Positions 61,480 through 64,000 of a stretch of 64,000 nt of DNA are shown piece by piece (within the stretch, counting starts at the first letter, position 1; every line of letters starts with the position of its first letter). The translations under genes were made by a program, and so were the position numbers. This DNA comes from UKL13-3 sp040387195 (lineage in GTDB: Bacteria > Bacteroidota > Bacteroidia > UKL13-3). The stretch covers positions 292,074-356,073 of the forward strand of contig JAZKEF010000001.1 of assembly GCA_040387195.1 (NCBI GenBank), written 5' to 3'. The notes beneath the pieces were generated by a model that did not search any database, had not been told where the DNA came from, and was given only the letters and a program-made list of their open reading frames with translations.

Positions 61480-62031
61480 TTAACTTTCTTTTTCTACCTG
61501 AACAAAATTCAATTCCAAAGGTGTAACGCGACCAAAGATTTTTACCATTACTTTCAGTTTTTTTCTGTCGTCCATGATTTCTTCAATCACACCCGAGAAC
61601 CCACTGAATGGTCCATCGTTTACTTTCACCATTTCACCTATCAGGAACGGCTCTGCCATCGTTTCACCTTGCTCTGCAATATCATCAAACGTTCCAAGAA
61701 TTCTGTTTACCTCCGACTGACGTAAAGGTGTTGGTGTTTTACCACCCAAAAATCCTACTACACCGTTAATGGTTTCGATAGTGTGAGGTACTTCACCTAC
61801 CAACTCTGCCTGAATCATGATATAACCCGGAAAATAACTTTTCTCTTTCGAGCTCTTTTTACCGTTTTTTATCTGAAATACTTTTTCGGTAGGAATCAAG
61901 ATCTGAGGCACGTGTACCAACAGGCCCAAGCGATCAAGCTCCGACTCCATTTGTGCTTTCACCTTCTTTTCTTGTCCGGTGATAGCTCTCACTACATACC
62001 ATTTATAATGTTCCTGCGTCATTGTATCCAT
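61480..62031 (-). CDS. nusG: Transcription elongation factor NusG
   Basis: A 183-aa protein: NGN domain (KWYVVRAITGQEKKVKAQME, YFPGYIMIQAELVGEVPHTI, NGVVGFLGGKTPTPLRQSEV) and C-terminal KOW domain (IGEMVKVNDGPFSGFSGVIE). It clamps RNA polymerase and couples it to Rho or the ribosome. A 17-nt spacer separates it from secE, as usual. Confidence 0.98.
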   Translation of the reverse strand: MDTMTQEHYKWYVVRAITGQEKKVKAQMESELDRLGLLVHVPQILIPTEKVFQIKNGKKSSKEKSYFPGYIMIQAELVGEVPHTIETINGVVGFLGGKTPTPLRQSEVNRILGTFDDIAEQGETMAEPFLIGEMVKVNDGPFSGFSGVIEEIMDDRKKLKVMVKIFGRVTPLELNFVQVEKES

Positions 62032-62048
62032 TGTGCTTTAAAAGAATA

Positions 62049-62246
62049 TTAACCTTGAAAAATCTGGTAAAAAAATCCAAGCGCACCACTGCTGACGATA
62101 TCGATAATGTAAATTACGAATGCAATCAACAATGAAGCTACCATAACGATAATTGTGCTCTCTTGTAAATCAGCCCATGTAGGCCATGTTACCTTATTCA
62201 CCAGTTCGTCTGTAGACAGTTTTAAGTATTCTCTTAATTTGTTCAT
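62049..62246 (-). CDS. secE: Preprotein translocase subunit SecE
   Basis: A 65-aa single-helix subunit of SecYEG: MNKLREYLKLSTDELVNKVT, WPTWADLQESTIIVMVASLL, and the membrane helix IVMVASLLIAFVIYIIDIVS. The conserved K(V)TWPT element is present. ATG 62246 is the true start; the longer frame to 62375 merely reads through tRNA-Trp. Confidence 0.97.
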   Translation of the reverse strand: MNKLREYLKLSTDELVNKVTWPTWADLQESTIIVMVASLLIAFVIYIIDIVSSGALGFFYQIFQG

Positions 62247-62263
62247 GTTTATCTTAACATTTG

Positions 62264-62334
62264 CACGGGCGCCTGGACTCGAACCAAGATCAGCGGTTTT
62301 GGAGACCGATATGCTACCATTGCACCACGCCCGT
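62264..62334 (-). tRNA. tRNA-Trp (CCA)
   Basis: Minus strand: acceptor ACGGGCG / CGCCCGT (seven pairs), discriminator G, D arm GTGC/GCAT (reduced), anticodon loop CTCCAAA with CCA, T arm CTTGG-TTCGAGT-CCAGG. Located between tuf and secE. Confidence 0.95.
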
Positions 62335-62339
62335 GTATT

Positions 62340-62384
62340 AGATACCGAGTGTTGACCGGTTACCCAAACCAACACTCAGTATCT
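62340..62384. other. 15-bp hairpin between tuf and tRNA-Trp
   Basis: On the minus strand AGATACTGAGTGTTG pairs with CAACACTCGGTATCT (one U-G). There is no T run in the minus direction; the run lies on the plus side (ATTTTTTTT after 62384). In the direction of tuf transcription it looks like an RNase III-type processing signal separating tuf mRNA from the tRNA. Confidence 0.6.
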
Positions 62385-62400
62385 ATTTTTTTTAGACTAA

Positions 62401-63588
62401 TTATTCTAAAATTTCAGTTACCTGTCCGGCACCGATTGTACGGCCACCTTCACGGATAGCGAAACGTAAGTTCTTTTCCATCGCAATTGGAGCGATCAAT
62501 TGAACAGTTACAGTTACGTTATCACCAGGCATAATCATTTCCACACCTTCTGCCAAGTGCATTTCACCTGTAACATCTGTTGTACGGAAATAGAATTGAG
62601 GACGGTATTTGTTAAAGAATGGAGTGTGACGTCCACCTTCGTCTTTAGACAATACGTAAACCTCAGCTTTGAATTTAGTGTGTGGAGTTACTGAACCCGG
62701 TTTGCAAATAACCATTCCTCTACGGATTGATTCTTTATCAACACCACGTAACAATAAACCTACGTTATCACCTGCTTCACCTCTGTCAAGGATCTTACGG
62801 AACATCTCAACACCAGTGATTACTGAAGTAATTTTCTCAGCTCCTAAACCGATGATTTCTACCGGATCATTTGAGTTGATGATACCACGCTCGATACGAC
62901 CTGTAGCTACTGTACCACGACCTGTGATCGAGAATACATCTTCTACCGGCATTAAGAAAGGCAATTCAGTTGCACGAGGAGGAACCGGGATATAAGTATC
63001 TACAGCTTCCATCAATTCCAGAATCTTACCTACCCATTTAGCATCTCCATTCAAACCACCCAAAGCAGAGCCACGGATAATCGGAGTTTCGTCACCTGGA
63101 TATTCGTATTTGGTTAACAAATCGCGGATTTCCATCTCAACGATTTCTAATAACTCTTCGTCATCAACCATATCCACTTTATTCATGAAAACAACTATTT
63201 TAGGAATACCAACCTGGCGTCCTAAAAGAATATGCTCACGTGTTTGTGGCATTGGTCCGTCTGTAGAAGCTACAACAAGGATAGCACCGTCCATTTGAGC
63301 GGCACCTGTAACCATGTTTTTCACATAATCCGCGTGACCTGGGCAGTCAACGTGAGCGTAGTGACGGTTAGCAGTTGAATACTCAACGTGAGCTGTATTG
63401 ATAGTAATACCACGCTCTTTTTCTTCAGGAGCCGAATCGATTGAATCAAAAGAACGAGCTTCTGACAAACCTGCGTCAGATAATACTTTAGTGATTGCAG
63501 CAGTCAAGGTAGTTTTACCGTGATCTACGTGACCAATAGTACCAATGTTTACGTGTGGTTTACTGCGGTCAAATTTTTCTTTAGCCAT
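62401..63588 (-). CDS. tuf: Elongation factor Tu
   Basis: A 395-aa GTPase: G1 GTIGHVDHGKTTLTAAITKV, effector ERGITINTAHVEYST, G3 DCPGHADYVKNM, G4 NKVDMVDD, G5 GSALGGL, then domains 2 and 3 (FSITGRGTVATGRIERGII, RFAIREGGRTIGAGQVTEIL). It brings aminoacyl-tRNA to the ribosome. Located between tRNA-Thr and tRNA-Trp, the usual Bacteroidota order. Confidence 0.99.
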   Translation of the reverse strand: MAKEKFDRSKPHVNIGTIGHVDHGKTTLTAAITKVLSDAGLSEARSFDSIDSAPEEKERGITINTAHVEYSTANRHYAHVDCPGHADYVKNMVTGAAQMDGAILVVASTDGPMPQTREHILLGRQVGIPKIVVFMNKVDMVDDEELLEIVEMEIRDLLTKYEYPGDETPIIRGSALGGLNGDAKWVGKILELMEAVDTYIPVPPRATELPFLMPVEDVFSITGRGTVATGRIERGIINSNDPVEIIGLGAEKITSVITGVEMFRKILDRGEAGDNVGLLLRGVDKESIRRGMVICKPGSVTPHTKFKAEVYVLSKDEGGRHTPFFNKYRPQFYFRTTDVTGEMHLAEGVEMIMPGDNVTVTVQLIAPIAMEKNLRFAIREGGRTIGAGQVTEILE

Positions 63589-63830
63589 AGTTTTAAAAGT
63601 TAAATTTATTATTAATTATTTGGTTTCGTTTTCACACTGCTCTCGGTTCCGAAACAGCCCTATCTCCCCTTCTTTAAGCACATGTAGTCCACCCTTCGGC
63701 AGACTCTCCTTCACATTTCTTTTTCATTAAATCCAACTTCACTTTAGTTATTGGGGCATTGAAGTTATTGGTTGTTTACTTTATCAACCTATTAACTAAT
63801 AACCTATTAACCAATCAACCTTTTCAGTTG

Positions 63831-63902
<72 letters not shown>

Positions 63903-63907
63903 TAAAG

Positions 63908-63935
63908 AAGTTGAATACTCTTCAGTATTCAACTT
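63908..63935. other. Perfect 12-bp hairpin between tRNA-Gly and tRNA-Thr
   Basis: AAGTTGAATACT-N4-AGTATTCAACTT. No T run follows on the minus strand, so it is likely a processing structure in a polycistronic tRNA transcript. Confidence 0.65.
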
Positions 63936-63948
63936 CCTGCTCTTTTAG

Positions 63949-64000
63949 AGCGAGAGACGAGGCTCGAACCCGCGACCTACAGCTTGGAAGGCTGTCGCTC
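63949..64000 (-). tRNA. tRNA-Gly (TCC), 5' part outside the window
   Basis: Minus strand: anticodon stem with loop TTCCAAG (TCC), T arm GCGGG-TTCGAGC-CTCGT, 3' acceptor strand CTCTCGC and discriminator T. The D arm and 5' acceptor strand are cut by the window end. Confidence 0.9.

Noticed and set aside
62247..62375. 43-codon N-terminal extension of SecE
   Set aside because: It translates the tRNA-Trp gene; the conserved SecE sequence starts at 62246.

Overview
The window is a chromosomal segment of a Bacteroidota bacterium, probably a metagenome-derived assembly because a run of exactly 100 N sits at 13766-13865. Evidence for the phylum: type IX secretion (T9SS) cargo with C-terminal sorting domains, a PorP/SprF-family protein, a gliding-motility-type C-terminal domain, promoters of the Bacteroidota form TTG-N19/20-TANNTTTG, DUF3467, and the secE-nusG-rplKAJL-rpoBC block behind tuf and tRNA genes. 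I cannot name a genus.

Layout. 1-9.3 kb: end of a polysaccharide flippase, a Tat-exported superoxide dismutase, tRNA-His, small membrane and envelope proteins, a CxxC/AraC regulator divergent from a molybdopterin-fold protein, a T9SS beta-propeller protein, and a TPR histidine-kinase-like protein that lacks an ATPase domain, paired with a response regulator. 9.4-18 kb: a giant Ig-repeat T9SS type-B adhesin (about 2,560 aa, interrupted by the gap) followed 1 nt later by a PorP/SprF protein. 18-21.4 kb: a hemerythrin (RIC-like) protein, a PAS histidine kinase and a receiver-Crp fusion regulator, preceded by three FNR/CRP-like boxes; this looks like a redox or nitrosative-stress circuit. 21.5-31 kb: M28 peptidase, Na+/H+ antiporter, chromate transporter, a divIC-like gene, enolase, carA, DUF3467. 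31.6-37.7 kb: a large PhoX-like secreted protein, a leucine-rich-repeat protein, and much repeated intergenic DNA.

38.4-46.9 kb is the most interesting part: a seven-gene defence operon, hsdM - small unknown - HepT-like HEPN toxin - MntA nucleotidyltransferase fused in frame to HsdS - small P-loop protein - Mrr-type nuclease with a possible modified-base reader domain - hsdR. The MntA domain keeps GSX10DXD and the HepT protein keeps RX4HXY, so a toxin-antitoxin pair appears physically tied to the specificity subunit of a type I restriction system.

47-51 kb: two further toxin-antitoxin cassettes (Gp49/HigB-HigA and a RelE/ParE pair), each bounded by copies of a ~110-bp element built of four hairpins whose stems show compensatory base changes between copies. 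51-64 kb (minus strand): rpoC, rpoB, rplL, rplJ, rplA, rplK, nusG, secE, tRNA-Trp, tuf, tRNA-Thr and a partial tRNA-Gly, the standard core transcription/translation block.
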